Source of the DNA: Haloplasmatales bacterium 4B
GTDB lineage: Bacteria > Bacillota_I > Bacilli_A > Haloplasmatales > Haloplasmataceae
Length of the DNA stretch: 64,000 bases
Direction: 5' to 3'
NCBI GenBank assembly: GCA_003586005.1
Contig: NSKI01000008.1
Location: 1-64,000, forward strand
Made by a program: the position numbers and the translations under genes. Below are positions 36,832 to 46,374 of this stretch, piece by piece. Numbering within the stretch: position 1 is the stretch's first letter; each line of letters opens with the position of its first letter. The notes under the pieces are model-generated. The model ran no database searches and was not told the origin of the DNA. It worked only from the letters and a program-made list of their open reading frames with translations.

Positions 36832-37995
36832 ATGGAAAATTTTATTTATGATAATCAAACAAAAATTATTTTTGGGAAAGATACTGAATTAAAAATTGGT
36901 CAATTAATTAAACCAATTGGTAAAAAGATTCTAGTTCATTATGGTGGAGGAAGCATCAAAAAAAGTGGATTATATGAAAGAATCATCAAATCTTTAGAAA
37001 AGGAAAAACTAGAAATATTTGAATTAGGTGGTGTTAAACCTAATCCGAGGCTATCACTAGTCAAAGATGGAATCAATCTTTGCAGAAAAGAAAGTATTGA
37101 TTTTATATTAGCAGTCGGTGGTGGAAGTGTAATTGATTCAGCAAAAGCTATTGGTATAGGGGCTAAATATGATGGTGATGTTTGGGATTTTTTTGAAGGA
37201 AAGACGCAAATAACTGGCACTATTCCTCTTGGAGTAATTTTAACAATTCCAGCTGCAGGTAGTGAATCAAGTACTGGGACTGTTGTGACTAAGGAAGATG
37301 GATGGTATAAAAGAAGCGCAGGTAGTCTTCTTATTAGACCAAAGTTTGCAGTTATGAATCCAGAACTAACTTACACTCTTCCAAATTATCAAACAGCTTG
37401 TGGTGCAACTGACATGATATCTCACGTTTTAGAACGTTATTTTACAAACGTTCCGAATGTCGAATTTACTGATGAATTATGCGAAGGAACAATCCGGACC
37501 ATAATTAAGCATAGTAAAATTTTGATGAAAGAACCAAAAAACTACGCGTCTCGTGCAGAAATAATGTGGGCTGGGTCAATCGCACACAATGGACTATTAG
37601 GTACAGGAAGAATCGAAGATTGGGCAAGTCATAGTATCGAACACGAACTAAGCGCAGTATATGATATTGCACATGGTGCAGGACTTGCAATAATCTTCCC
37701 CAATTGGATGAAATATGTATATAAACATGATATAAATCGTTTCGTGCGATTCGCAAATAAAGTTTTTAATGTTGAAATTGATTTTAAAAATCTAGAAAGA
37801 ACAGCAAAAGAAGGAATAAAGAAATTAAAACTCTATTTTAATGAAATCGGTCTACCTACCTCATTAAGCGAAGCAAAAATTGATGGTAAACAGTTAGAAG
37901 CAATGTCCAAAAAAGCTACGGAAAAAGGAACAGTAGGTAATTTTGTAAAACTTCATGAAGAAGATGTATTAAATATTTATAAATTATCACTATAA
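36832..37995 (+). CDS. Iron-containing alcohol dehydrogenase (butanol dehydrogenase type)
   Basis: A 387-residue NAD(P)H-dependent dehydrogenase. GGGSVIDSAKAIG binds the nucleotide; the metal site has the Asp/His set in TACGATDMISHVLERYF and in WASHSIEHELSA plus IAHGAGLAI. It matches the YqhD/BdhA clade reducing aldehydes to alcohols in fermentation. GTG at 36823 is open, but AGGTGA eight bases before the ATG at 36832 and the family opening MENFIYDNQTKIIFG support the inner start. Confidence 0.95.
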   Translation: MENFIYDNQTKIIFGKDTELKIGQLIKPIGKKILVHYGGGSIKKSGLYERIIKSLEKEKLEIFELGGVKPNPRLSLVKDGINLCRKESIDFILAVGGGSVIDSAKAIGIGAKYDGDVWDFFEGKTQITGTIPLGVILTIPAAGSESSTGTVVTKEDGWYKRSAGSLLIRPKFAVMNPELTYTLPNYQTACGATDMISHVLERYFTNVPNVEFTDELCEGTIRTIIKHSKILMKEPKNYASRAEIMWAGSIAHNGLLGTGRIEDWASHSIEHELSAVYDIAHGAGLAIIFPNWMKYVYKHDINRFVRFANKVFNVEIDFKNLERTAKEGIKKLKLYFNEIGLPTSLSEAKIDGKQLEAMSKKATEKGTVGNFVKLHEEDVLNIYKLSL

Positions 37996-38001
37996 ATATT
38001 T

Positions 38002-38038
38002 AAAGAATTAATAAATTCAAATTTATTAATTCTTTTTT
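38002..38038 (+). terminator. Terminator of the alcohol dehydrogenase gene
   Basis: AAAGAATTAATAAAT pairs with ATTTATTAATTCTTT (38002-38016 with 38021-38035), followed by TTTATTTTT. Confidence 0.88.
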
Positions 38039-38179
38039 ATTTTTTTACAAATATATATTATATATAAAAGAAATTTGTTATAATTATCAAAGAAGTGTTA
38101 TATTTGAAACAAATGATATTTTTAGTTATTATTTTTTGTTTTTATAACCTAAGGAATAAGAAGAAAAGGAGAGTTTAAT

Positions 38180-38716
38180 ATGCAGGGGTTTATTAAAGAA
38201 ATAATCTTAAAGAATAAATACAAATTAATCCTAAAAACACCAACTACAAACGACGCTTTAGGCATGGTAGAATACCTTAATATTATCGGTGGAGAAAGTG
38301 ATAACTTGTTGTTTGGGAAAGGAGAATTTCACCTAACAGTTGAACAAGAAAAAGAATATATAGATAATTTAGGAAATAATAAATACATGATTTTAGGTAT
38401 TATAAATAATAACATTGTCAGTATAGCACAAATTAGTAGATCTTCTAGAAAAAGAATTGCTCACAATAGTGAAATTGCCTTGTCAGTAAAAAAAGCATAT
38501 TGGCATATTGGTGTTGGTAGTGCAATGTTAGCAGAACTTATAAGTTTTGCAAAAGATCAAGAAATCATGAATATAAGTCTTGGTGTAAAGAAAAGTAATG
38601 TAAACGCGATTAGATTATATGAAAAATTTGACTTCAAGAAGATTGGCGAACATCGAAATTTCTTTAACGCAAATGGTGTTTTTGATGATATAATCCTTAT
38701 GGATTTAAATTTATAA
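38180..38716 (+). CDS. GNAT family N-acetyltransferase
   Basis: A 178-residue GNAT enzyme. The acetyl-CoA site is in IALSVKKAYWHIGVGSAMLA (Q/RxxGxG/A-type, here HIGVGSA), with the following NVNAIRLYEKFDFKKIGEH motif typical of RimJ/RimL-like members. The acceptor is unknown. A plus-strand ribosome site (AGGAGAG) precedes the ATG. It converges on the MazG-like gene with a shared terminator. Confidence 0.92.
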   Translation: MQGFIKEIILKNKYKLILKTPTTNDALGMVEYLNIIGGESDNLLFGKGEFHLTVEQEKEYIDNLGNNKYMILGIINNNIVSIAQISRSSRKRIAHNSEIALSVKKAYWHIGVGSAMLAELISFAKDQEIMNISLGVKKSNVNAIRLYEKFDFKKIGEHRNFFNANGVFDDIILMDLNL

Positions 38717-38749
38717 AAACAAGGAAACTAATTGTTTCCTTGTTTTTTT
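38717..38749. terminator. Bidirectional terminator between GNAT and MazG-like genes
   Basis: AAACAAGGAAAC (38717-38728) pairs perfectly with GTTTCCTTGTTT (38734-38745); T-tract on the plus strand, and the hairpin overlaps the 3' end of the facing gene. Confidence 0.9.
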
Positions 38750-39042
38750 GGATGTTTTACCGCATTTTTTTCCATTTTATTTAATATTATCTCTTCAATA
38801 TCAAAATGGTTTTCATCAGCGAATCGAAAACAATAGATTAATACGTCAGCTAATTCATCTTTAATATTTTGAATATTTTTTTCAAAAGCTTCTTCATAAT
38901 TTTTCCACTGAAAATTTTCTAATAACTCTGCTGCTTCTAAGCAAATTGATAATGCCATATCTTTACCATTATGATATTTTATCCAATTTCTTTCTTCAGA
39001 AAAATCATGAATTACTTTCTGAAGTTCTTCTAGTTTATTCAT
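38728..39042 (-). CDS. MazG-like nucleotide pyrophosphohydrolase
   Basis: A 104-residue all-alpha NTP pyrophosphohydrolase. The metal-binding acids are in SICLEAAELLENFQW (ExxE) and NIKDELADVLIYCFRFAD (ExxD). Small MazG/RS21-C6-like enzymes clean up non-standard nucleotides. Single-domain length is typical. It has its own unit. Confidence 0.9.
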   Translation of the reverse strand: MNKLEELQKVIHDFSEERNWIKYHNGKDMALSICLEAAELLENFQWKNYEEAFEKNIQNIKDELADVLIYCFRFADENHFDIEEIILNKMEKNAVKHPKKQGNN

Positions 39043-39112
39043 TTATTTCTCCTTAAATATTTATTCTATCTATTATTATATAGTAAAAGAAAACGTAAAT
39101 CCATAATTCAAC

Positions 39113-39139
39113 AAAAAAAATTCCGCCAAAAAGGTGGAA
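39113..39139 (-). terminator. Terminator of spoVS
   Basis: TTCCACC pairs with GGCGGAA (one G-U) on the minus strand and runs into eight T's (39113-39120). Confidence 0.85.
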
Positions 39140-39158
39140 CTTTCTTTCGTGAATATAC

Positions 39159-39419
39159 TTAGCGAGCTTCGACTATTAATTTTATTGCTGTTCGTTCTTC
39201 ACCGTCAATCATGATGTCAGCAAATGCTGGAACACAAATAAGATCTTTACCCGTTGGAGCAACGTACCCACGTGCGATAGCGATAGCTTTTACAGCTTGA
39301 TTCAGTGCACCAGCACCTATAGATTGAATTTCAACTACACCACGTTCGCGGAAACAGTTCGCTAAAGCTCCTGCTACAGAGTTTGGATTAGATTTTGATG
39401 AAACTTTTAATACATCCAT
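39159..39419 (-). CDS. spoVS: Stage V sporulation protein S
   Basis: An 86-residue Alba-like protein almost identical to the family consensus (MDVLKVSSKSNPNSVAGALA; VEIQSIGAGALNQAVKAIAI). SpoVS affects septation and late sporulation in Bacillus. GGAGGT lies before the ATG. It follows ymdB and rny in the usual Bacillus order, with a 170-bp gap that may hold its own promoter. Confidence 0.97.
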   Translation of the reverse strand: MDVLKVSSKSNPNSVAGALANCFRERGVVEIQSIGAGALNQAVKAIAIARGYVAPTGKDLICVPAFADIMIDGEERTAIKLIVEAR

Positions 39420-39591
39420 AGTCTATGACCTCCTATAATTTTTATTACACTGAAAGTATATTCAATGCTATATATTATTATGACATACAAGCAATTTTTC
39501 CTTAACTTAGTAGTATTATCATAATTTAACCATATTATACAGCGAATTTATAGCGAATTTTGTCGAAAATTTTATTATTTTAAAATTATTA

Positions 39592-40395
39592 TTATATTTT
39601 TAATAAATTTACATAATTTTCGATTATATTTATCCTTTCAATTTTAGTAGCTTTTCCAGTTTGGTTGTTTATTATCATTAAAACGGCATTTAGTTGAGAG
39701 TCTCCTTCTTCAACAGGTGTAAATCTGATTGGTAAGCCATTTATGAATCGGTTAATGACGCTTTCTTTTTCTACACCAATAACACCATTTAATGGTCCAC
39801 ACATCCCCACATCTGTTATATAGGCGGTTTTATTGGGTAAAATGCGGTTATCAGCAGTAGGGACATGTGTATGTGTACCAATAACGCCACTTGCTCTCCC
39901 ATCAACGTAATAACCAAATGCAATTTTTTCGCTAGTTGCCTCAGCATGAAAATCGACTATAATAATTGGTGTAATTTTACTCACTTCTTCATAAATTTCA
40001 TCAAATATCCTAAAAGGACAATTACATGAATTCATAAATGTTCTTCCATTTAAATTAATCACAGCAATTTTCAGATCGTTATAATTATAAATATCATACC
40101 CTTTACCAGGAACACTTCTATCCATATTGGCTGGTCTGATTATATTTTTGGCATTATCAATAAAATTAAAAATTTCACGGTTATCAAATGTGTGATTTCC
40201 CATAGTAATAACTTGAATTCCCTGTTCTAAAAAAGTTTTATAAATTTGTTCAGTTATCCCTCTTCCATGGGCAGAATTTTCACCATTAGCAATTACGAAA
40301 TTAATATTATATTCATTTTTTAATTTCATTAAATTTTTTTTGACTATTTCTCTTCCTAGTGATCCGTATATATCACCAATAAATAGAATGTTCAT
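39592..40395 (-). CDS. ymdB: YmdB family metallophosphoesterase
   Basis: A 267-residue di-metal phosphodiesterase. Ligand motifs: FIGDIYGSLGR, ANGENSAHGRGI, MGNHTFDN, VDFHAEATSEK and GTHTHVPTAD. In Bacillus it hydrolyses 2',3'-cyclic nucleotides and influences biofilm and motility choices. It is downstream of rny, separated by a hairpin that straddles the rny stop. Confidence 0.96.
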   Translation of the reverse strand: MNILFIGDIYGSLGREIVKKNLMKLKNEYNINFVIANGENSAHGRGITEQIYKTFLEQGIQVITMGNHTFDNREIFNFIDNAKNIIRPANMDRSVPGKGYDIYNYNDLKIAVINLNGRTFMNSCNCPFRIFDEIYEEVSKITPIIIVDFHAEATSEKIAFGYYVDGRASGVIGTHTHVPTADNRILPNKTAYITDVGMCGPLNGVIGVEKESVINRFINGLPIRFTPVEEGDSQLNAVLMIINNQTGKATKIERINIIENYVNLLKI

Positions 40396-40421
40396 TCTAC
40401 CATCTTCTTTCTTAAAATTAT

Positions 40422-40449
40422 AAAAATAAAGTGGGGTTTATCCCACTTT
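40422..40449 (-). terminator. Hairpin at the rny/ymdB junction
   Basis: AAAGTGGG and CCCACTTT pair (40428-40435 with 40442-40449), overlapping the rny stop codon; TTATTTTTAT follows on the minus strand. Probably a partial terminator setting the rny:ymdB ratio. Confidence 0.7.
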
Positions 40450-42010
40450 ACTTAGCAACTTCAACAGCTCTTGTTTCACGAACAACAGTAATCTTTATAG
40501 TTCCTGGATAATTTAGTTGCTCTTCAATTTTTTTCTTTACATCTCTTGCTAAACGGTGAATTTCAATGTCATTTATGTTTTCCGGTTTCACTAGTACCCG
40601 TACCTCGCGACCTGCTTGAATCGCAAAAGATTTATCGACTCCCTCAAATGAATTAGAGATTTCTTCTAATTTTTCAAGTCGGTTAACATAATTTTCTAAA
40701 GATTCACTTCTTGCCCCAGGTCTTGCTGCAGATAAGGCATCAGCGGCTGCAACTAAAGAAGCGATAATCGATTTTGGTTCAACATCACCATGATGAGATG
40801 CAATCGCATCTAATACGTCTTTATGTTCTCTGTATTTTTGTATTATTTTTAAACCAATTTCCACATGACTTCCTTCAACCTCATGGTCTACCGCTTTTCC
40901 AATATCATGTAACAAACCAGCTCTACGAGCAAGTACCTCATCTTCTCCTATCTCAGCAGCTAACTTACCTGCTATAAATGCTGTTTCAATTGAATGTCTT
41001 AATACATTTTGCCCATAACTCGTGCGATAATTTAAGCGACCTAATAATTTTACTAAATCTGGATGTAATCTTCCAATAGTTGTCTCAAAAACGGCTTCTT
41101 CCCCAAACTCTCTAATGTGCTCTTCAATATCACGTCTTGATTTCTCAACAACTTCTTCAATACGCGCAGGATGTATTCTACCATCCTGGACTAACGTTTC
41201 AAGCGCATTTTTTGCAACTTCACGTCTTATAGGATCAAAACAAGATAAAACGACTGCCTCTGGTGTATCATCAATAATTAAATCAACTCCAGTTAAGGTT
41301 TCAATCGTCCTAATATTTCTACCTTCGCGTCCAATAATCCGACCTTTCATATCATCATCAGGTAAACTTACAACTGATACGGTTTTTTCACTTGCCATTT
41401 CAGCAGCGTACTTTTGAATGGCTAACGAAATATAGCTTTTGGCTTTTTTATCAGCCTCAAACTTAGCTTTTTCTTCTTCGTCTTTAATATACTGAGCGAC
41501 CTCTAAAGAAATTTCTTCTTGAACTTTTTTCATCAAGATCTCTTTTGCTTGATTTTTTGTATAACCTGAGATTTCTTGTAATAGTTTATCTTGTTCAAGT
41601 AACTTCTCAATAATAGTTTCTTCTTTGCTTTTTAATTCGTAACTTTTGTTTTCAAGTTTTTCTTCTTTAAATGACAATTGTTCTTCACGTCTTGTAATTG
41701 TCCTTTGGCGATTATCCAAATTTTCTTCACGACTAGAAACTCTAGTTTCTAGTTCTAATACAATTGTCTTTCTTTCCTTTAATTCACGTTCTGTTTCTAA
41801 TTTAAGTTTATGATGTTCTTCTTTAATTTCAATTAAAGTCTGACGTTTCTTCGTTTCCGATACTTTAATTGCTTCATCAATAATTTGTTGGGCTTTTTCC
41901 TTCGAACGAGCTATTTTATTTTCGTAAACATAACTTCTAATAAAATATCCAATTAACGTTCCAACTATTGCTGCTAACAAAATAGAGATGATAGTTTCAA
42001 TAAGACTCAT
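40448..42010 (-). CDS. rny: Ribonuclease Y
   Basis: A 520-residue membrane-anchored endoribonuclease that starts mRNA decay. It has an N-terminal span ([18 protein letters not shown]), a coiled coil (residues 35-190), a KH domain ([20 protein letters not shown]) and an HD domain ([31 protein letters not shown]). All motifs are intact and the length is normal. Confidence 0.98.
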   Translation of the reverse strand: MSLIETIISILLAAIVGTLIGYFIRSYVYENKIARSKEKAQQIIDEAIKVSETKKRQTLIEIKEEHHKLKLETERELKERKTIVLELETRVSSREENLDNRQRTITRREEQLSFKEEKLENKSYELKSKEETIIEKLLEQDKLLQEISGYTKNQAKEILMKKVQEEISLEVAQYIKDEEEKAKFEADKKAKSYISLAIQKYAAEMASEKTVSVVSLPDDDMKGRIIGREGRNIRTIETLTGVDLIIDDTPEAVVLSCFDPIRREVAKNALETLVQDGRIHPARIEEVVEKSRRDIEEHIREFGEEAVFETTIGRLHPDLVKLLGRLNYRTSYGQNVLRHSIETAFIAGKLAAEIGEDEVLARRAGLLHDIGKAVDHEVEGSHVEIGLKIIQKYREHKDVLDAIASHHGDVEPKSIIASLVAAADALSAARPGARSESLENYVNRLEKLEEISNSFEGVDKSFAIQAGREVRVLVKPENINDIEIHRLARDVKKKIEEQLNYPGTIKITVVRETRAVEVAK

Positions 42011-42245
42011 AATACACCTCCATCATTTGTTTGAAAGTTAAGCACAGTTGGACAAAATGTATACTCCATACAATAATATCTTACATTTTTTTAAACTTCA
42101 AGTCAAGTTAAAAATCTGTTTCTACAAAAAGAAACACAAATTTTTCCAGTTTTTTTAAAAAGATATATATTTATTATGAGTTAAATCGCCCAATTTCAAC
42201 CAGAAAAGTGAGACCATTTTCTAGATTTGGTCTCAAAATGTTTTA

Positions 42246-42617
42246 TTATTTTTTTGTTTTTGTAAATAGTTTTTTAAACAAATTAAAAAAGATGATTGTA
42301 AAAAACAAATATAAAGCTATTAATATTGGTTTTTTAACCATTGTGTTGCGAATAGTAAGCACTAATGCTCCACTTGTTAAAACTAAATAAATAATACCAA
42401 GTACTCCTTTAAATAAATGAATTAAATTGTTTTTTCTCTTTTTAAAATATTCAATTATAGTGTCTAATAATGCAGTAATAATAGCAATTGAAAAAACAAA
42501 AACTAAACCCCATATTAAATAATTACGATTAATGAAATAATAAATGCCAAAGAGAATTGCCCAGAAAATAAGATTGAAAAAGCAGGTACTAGTAAATAGT
42601 TGCGTGTATTTTTTCAT
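42246..42617 (-). CDS. Small four-helix membrane protein, unknown
   Basis: A 123-residue protein with four hydrophobic segments (for example LIFWAILFGIYYFIN, LIWGLVFVFSIAIITALL, GVLGIIYLVLTSGALVL, LIALYLFFTIIFF) and a basic C terminus. No family recognised. It lies between rny and recA, where Bacillus has no gene. A hairpin GAGACCA/TGGTCTC (about 42212-42234) follows its stop but with a poor T-tract. Confidence 0.7.
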   Translation of the reverse strand: MKKYTQLFTSTCFFNLIFWAILFGIYYFINRNYLIWGLVFVFSIAIITALLDTIIEYFKKRKNNLIHLFKGVLGIIYLVLTSGALVLTIRNTMVKKPILIALYLFFTIIFFNLFKKLFTKTKK

Positions 42618-42672
42618 TCCTTACTCCTTTTTAGCCTTTTTACATAGTATATCCCTATTTAAGTTAATATAT

Positions 42673-42696
42673 AAAAAAGCCACATTAAAATGTGGC
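42673..42696 (-). terminator. Terminator of recA
   Basis: GCCACATT pairs with AATGTGGC, followed by TTTTTTATA on the minus strand. Confidence 0.9.
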
Positions 42697-42701
42697 ATAA
42701 A

Positions 42702-43736
42702 CTATTTAACTTCGCCGAAATCTTCATCAGACGCTAATATAGCAGAATTAATATTCAAATTTTCACGAATCTTTAATTCGATATCTTGGCAAATCAATGG
42801 ATTATCACGTAAAAACTGTTTAGAATTTTCTCTACCTTGGCCAATTTTCTCATTATTATAAGAGTACCAAGCACCGCTTTTGCCAACTAAATCAAGTTCA
42901 ACCCCTAAATCTAAAACTTCTCCTTCTTTAGATATACCTTCACCATACATAATATCAACTTCAGCTACTTTAAATGGTGGAGCAACTTTATTTTTAACTA
43001 CTTTTACTTTTGTCCGGTTTCCAACAATATCAGTTCCTAACTTTAATTGTTCAGCACGACGGATTTCTAAGCGTACAGTCGAATAAAATTTTAACGCTCT
43101 CCCACCTGGAGTTGTTTCTGGATTACCAAACATAACTCCAACTTTTTCGCGAATTTGATTTATGAAGATTGCAATACATTTAGACTTACTAATAGCTCCA
43201 GCTAATTTTCTCATTGCTTGAGACATCAATCTTGCTTGAAGACCAACATGGCTATCTCCCATCTCGCCTTCAATTTCTGCTTCTGGAACAAGAGCAGCTA
43301 CTGAATCCACTATTACAATATCTACTGCATTGCTTCTTACTAAAGCTTCAGCAATTTCTAAGCCTTGCTCTCCTGTATCTGGTTGGGATAACAATAGATT
43401 TTCAATATCAACGCCTAGTTTTTTAGCATATGCTGGATCTAATGCGTGTTCAGCGTCTATAAAAGCTGCGCTACCACCCATTTTTTGAGCTTCAGCAATA
43501 GCGTGTAAGGCAAAAGTTGTTTTCCCTGAACTTTCTGCTCCATATATTTCTATTATTCTTCCACGTGGAAAACCACCTATTCCTAATGCGGAATCCAAAG
43601 TTATAGACCCTGATGAAATTGCTTCTACAGCAAAATTAACATCAGCACCTAGTTTCATTATAGCACCTTTACCAAATTGTTTTTCAATTTGTTTTAATGC
43701 ACTATCTAAAGCTGCTTGGCGATTATTATTACCCAT
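42702..43736 (-). CDS. recA: Recombinase RecA
   Basis: A 344-residue recombinase for homologous repair and SOS control. Walker [10 protein letters not shown] (about 65-73), Walker [13 protein letters not shown], loop L2 region [21 protein letters not shown], and the C-terminal domain. It lies near rny and pgsA, as in many Firmicutes; cinA, usually between pgsA and recA, is absent. No clear LexA box was found in the short upstream region. Confidence 0.98.
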   Translation of the reverse strand: MGNNNRQAALDSALKQIEKQFGKGAIMKLGADVNFAVEAISSGSITLDSALGIGGFPRGRIIEIYGAESSGKTTFALHAIAEAQKMGGSAAFIDAEHALDPAYAKKLGVDIENLLLSQPDTGEQGLEIAEALVRSNAVDIVIVDSVAALVPEAEIEGEMGDSHVGLQARLMSQAMRKLAGAISKSKCIAIFINQIREKVGVMFGNPETTPGGRALKFYSTVRLEIRRAEQLKLGTDIVGNRTKVKVVKNKVAPPFKVAEVDIMYGEGISKEGEVLDLGVELDLVGKSGAWYSYNNEKIGQGRENSKQFLRDNPLICQDIELKIRENLNINSAILASDEDFGEVK

Positions 43737-43853
43737 TAATATTTCCTCCTAATTATAAGGTCATCTATTTATACGATATCTAATTTCTTTTTCATCCTTT
43801 ATTTTACATTATATTCATTTTTTTAGCAACTATTTTTCAAACATTTGTTCGAT

Positions 43854-44459
43854 TTATTTACTTGCAAAGATAATTTGCGTATTTTTCTTTAAATAATCAT
43901 AGCCAGAAATAACAGTCAGCAATGTTGCTAATGACATTAAGCTATCTACTACAAGATGTTTCCAATCATAAGCAGTAAACAATGAATAATAGTTTTCAGC
44001 TTTTAAATCAAAAACAAATAGAACAATGATTAAAACAATTTGAACAACTGTTTTCGCTTTTCCTAATGGACTTGCCGCAATAACTTTTCCTTCAGAAACA
44101 GCCAGTAATCGTATTCCAGTCACCATAAACTCGCGGGAAATTATTAAAATTGGAATAAATGCTGGTAATAAGCGTAGTTCAACCGCAATTAAAAGGGCAG
44201 AAGTAACTAACAATTTATCAGCTAATGGGTCCATAAATTTCCCGAATGTTGTGATAAGGTTATGCTTTCTTGCGATTTTTCCATCTAATCTATCAGTATA
44301 AGCAGCAATAATAAAAACTATTAATCCCAACAGATTCGCTAGTGATATCTCAAAATTTATCATTACTATTTTTTTTGTTAAAGCAGGTATATAAAAAACA
44401 ACTACAAATAATGGAATCATTGCTATTCTTAATAAAGTTAACTTATTAGGTAAATTCAT
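43854..44459 (-). CDS. pgsA: CDP-diacylglycerol-glycerol-3-phosphate 3-phosphatidyltransferase
   Basis: A 201-residue membrane enzyme of the CDP-alcohol phosphatidyltransferase family, making phosphatidylglycerol phosphate. The motif AAYTDRLDGKIARKHN...GKFMDPLADK matches D-x2-DG-x2-AR-x-G-x3-D-x3-D, with Asn in place of the usual Gly-adjacent residue (HNLITTFGKFMDP), a common variant. Four helices follow. The ATG at 44459 has AAGGA ten bases upstream; the GTG three codons earlier is too near the ribosome site. Confidence 0.95.
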   Translation of the reverse strand: MNLPNKLTLLRIAMIPLFVVVFYIPALTKKIVMINFEISLANLLGLIVFIIAAYTDRLDGKIARKHNLITTFGKFMDPLADKLLVTSALLIAVELRLLPAFIPILIISREFMVTGIRLLAVSEGKVIAASPLGKAKTVVQIVLIIVLFVFDLKAENYYSLFTAYDWKHLVVDSLMSLATLLTVISGYDYLKKNTQIIFASK

Positions 44460-44499
44460 ATATTTCACATCCTTAATTTATATCATTATCAATTATAAC

Positions 44500-44548
44500 A
44501 CAAAATATCATGTTTCAACATAGCTTATTTATTTTTTTGAAACATGAT
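44500..44548 (-). terminator. Hairpin at the end of the decayed mpg gene
   Basis: ATCATGTTTCAA (minus) pairs with TTGAAACATGAT over 12 bp with the stop codon in the loop; ATTTTGTG follows. Terminator-like. Confidence 0.6.
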
Positions 44549-45082
44549 TACTTTCCTTTATATAAAAGCGCCATAAACGGTCCTTATCCTCTTGTGCATA
44601 ATCAATGTTTATCCTTTTAGTACTAATGATTTCAGTTATTTTATAATCATCTTCCTCAAGATATAACTGCTTACTTGTTACTAAATCTAATGTATTAAAA
44701 CTTTTATCAATACCTAAATACTTGCATAACTTCCCTGGGTCATTTGTTGTTAAATTCTCACCACTAAAAAGAATCGGTTCTACTGCCCTAATTAGTACAG
44801 CTTCTGGTATGTCTTTTATATTAGCAGTAATATTTAACATAAAATGCATTCCATATATTAAATAAATATAGACATGTCCCCCTGGTAAATACAAAGCCTT
44901 AGTTCTATTAGTTCGTCTATAATTATAATGACAAGATCTATCAAATGCTCCACCATAAGCTTAGTTTCAACAATACGATATTTTTTGATGTATTCATCTT
45001 TTCTGATGCATATAATTTTACCTAATAAAGTTTACGCTAAAATATAAGCTTCTTATTCAAAAAACACTCTTTTAAGCCGCAT
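44529..45082 (-). pseudogene. mpg: Decayed 3-methyladenine DNA glycosylase gene (AAG/Mpg family)
   Basis: The gene begins with a good ribosome site (AAGGAG) and ATG at 45082, reads MRLKRVFFE, then has in-frame TAA at 45053-45055 and again at 45032-45034 (LA-stop-TLLGK). It goes on with LLGKIICIRKDEYIKKYRIVET, and then needs a frameshift near 44960 to continue with AYGGAFDRSCHYNYRRTNRT and the intact family core LPGGHVYIYLIYGMHFMLNI. The family's LAxxLLGk, ETEAY and GHAYVYLIYGMH motifs are all recognisable. Two stops and a frameshift leave it inactive. The open part from 44894 should not be called a gene. Confidence 0.92.
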
Positions 45083-45094
45083 AAAAATTCTCCT

Positions 45095-45122
45095 TATAAA
45101 AAAAACTCCCTTAAAAGAGAGT
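45095..45122 (-). terminator. Terminator of rnpB
   Basis: ACTCTCTT pairs with AAGGGAGT (one G-U) and is followed by eight T's on the minus strand. A separate hairpin TACTCATTTGAAATGAGTA lies between it and the RNA's 3' end. Confidence 0.88.
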
Positions 45123-45154
45123 AATACTCATTTCAAATGAGTATATACATTATG

Positions 45155-45547
45155 CATGTATAGTATTCATGTAAGCCATGTTCTGTACCTTTGTACTAAA
45201 ACGGATGCCTCCTTGTACTCCGGCGGTAATCATTTATCTACAGAAATCTGTCTCTTGTTTAAGTTCATTTCCTCAACAAAAGTTCCCCTACCAAAATTTG
45301 GGTTTCTCGCTCGTGGGGTTTACCAACGTTCCACACTATAAATTTCTTTTTAGTTTCGTCTCTGTGGCACTTTTATAGGTATTCATACCATACTTAAAAA
45401 AGGTTAGATATTTTCCCAGCCGTAAGCATTACTGCTTCCCTAACTTATTGTTTCATTAGGCGCGATCACTACAAGCATCTCAGCCTGTGCGAGCATGGAC
45501 TTTCCTCATTAAAGCAAGCTTTAATGCGATTACCCGAATACTACATT
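45155..45547 (-). ncRNA. rnpB: RNase P RNA, type B
   Basis: The minus strand shows the universal RNase P RNA pieces in order. GAGGAAAGTCCATGCTCGCAC is near the 5' end; then CTGAGATGCTTGTAGTG and AGTGCCACAGAGACGAA, followed by GTGGAACGTTGGTAAACCCC, CGAGCGAGAAACCCAAATTT and GGTAGGGGAACTTTTG. TCTGTAGATAAATGATTACC precedes ACAGAACATGGCTTACATGA at the 3' end. The overall order is that of the Bacillus (type B) class. P1 can form between GTAGTATTC and GAATACTAT. The ends were set by that pairing and are accurate to a few bases. It is the catalytic part of the enzyme that trims the 5' end of tRNAs. Confidence 0.96.
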
Positions 45548-45797
45548 AATATATTATACTATAATTTTTAAATTAGTCAATAAAACTTAATTAATATCAT
45601 TATGTAATTATATCCAAAAAAAAGTTTTTGTATTATATAGATATTTTCTTACTATTTTAGAATTTTATTAAAAAATAATTTGATTTCAATAGACAAATAC
45701 TAAAAAAGAAATATCGCAATTGAAAAAAACAATTTTTTTTATGAAAACTAACCTTTTTCCGATAAAATTTGCTAATATAAAATAGGTGGTGATTTAT

Positions 45798-46373
45798 ATG
45801 AGTATCAATTATCCAATTAAAAAAAGCACTGTTTTAAATCGAGATACAATCTATTCTCATCGAGGTATTAATCTCGAAAAAGAATTAAATGAATCGAATC
45901 AATATTATAAAACACATCAAATTGCTTTAATTTATAAAAAACCGACACCAATTCAAATTGTTAAGGTCGATTATCCAAAAAGACAAAAAGCTGTTATAAA
46001 AGAAGCTTACTTCCAGTCTCCTTCAACTACTGATTATAATGGGATTTATAAAGGAAAATATATTGATTTTGAAGCAAAAGAAATTACGAGTAAAACAGCA
46101 TTTCCACTTCAAAATATACATGCACATCAAATAGATCATATTAGAGGTGTAATTGAATTAGGAGGAATTGCCTTCATAATTGTCAAATTTACAAATTTAA
46201 ATAAAGTTTTTTTATTAGATGGCATGGACACTGTTAAGGCATATGAGAATTTTAAGAAGGATGGTCCAAAATCCTTAAGTATGAAATTTTTTATGGAAAA
46301 AGGGCATGAAATTAATGAAAAGTGTATATATACTATTGACTATTTAAAAGTAGTCGATAAAGTATATTTATAA
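45798..46373 (+). CDS. recU: Holliday junction resolvase RecU
   Basis: A 191-residue nuclease that cuts Holliday junctions in Firmicutes. Catalytic motif region: STTDYNGIYKGKYIDFEAKE (D-x-n-E-x-K), with RGINLEKELNESNQYY at the start and HQIDHIRGVIELGGIAFIIV after. The start was set at ATG 45798 with GGTGGTG before it; earlier GTGs fall inside the ribosome site. It overlaps the expected recU-ponA operon, one base from the PBP gene. Confidence 0.95.
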   Translation: MSINYPIKKSTVLNRDTIYSHRGINLEKELNESNQYYKTHQIALIYKKPTPIQIVKVDYPKRQKAVIKEAYFQSPSTTDYNGIYKGKYIDFEAKEITSKTAFPLQNIHAHQIDHIRGVIELGGIAFIIVKFTNLNKVFLLDGMDTVKAYENFKKDGPKSLSMKFFMEKGHEINEKCIYTIDYLKVVDKVYL

Positions 46374-46374
46374 A

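Noticed and set aside
42208-42390. 60-codon plus-strand frame
   Set aside because: Antisense to the four-helix membrane protein gene; hydrophobic by codon mirroring, and no ribosome site.
44529-44894. Short functional glycosylase
   Set aside because: The family core is cut from its N-terminal third by a frameshift and two stops.
45156-45378. Two overlapping plus-strand frames of 61 and 66 codons
   Set aside because: They are antisense to the RNase P RNA, whose conserved blocks explain the sequence.
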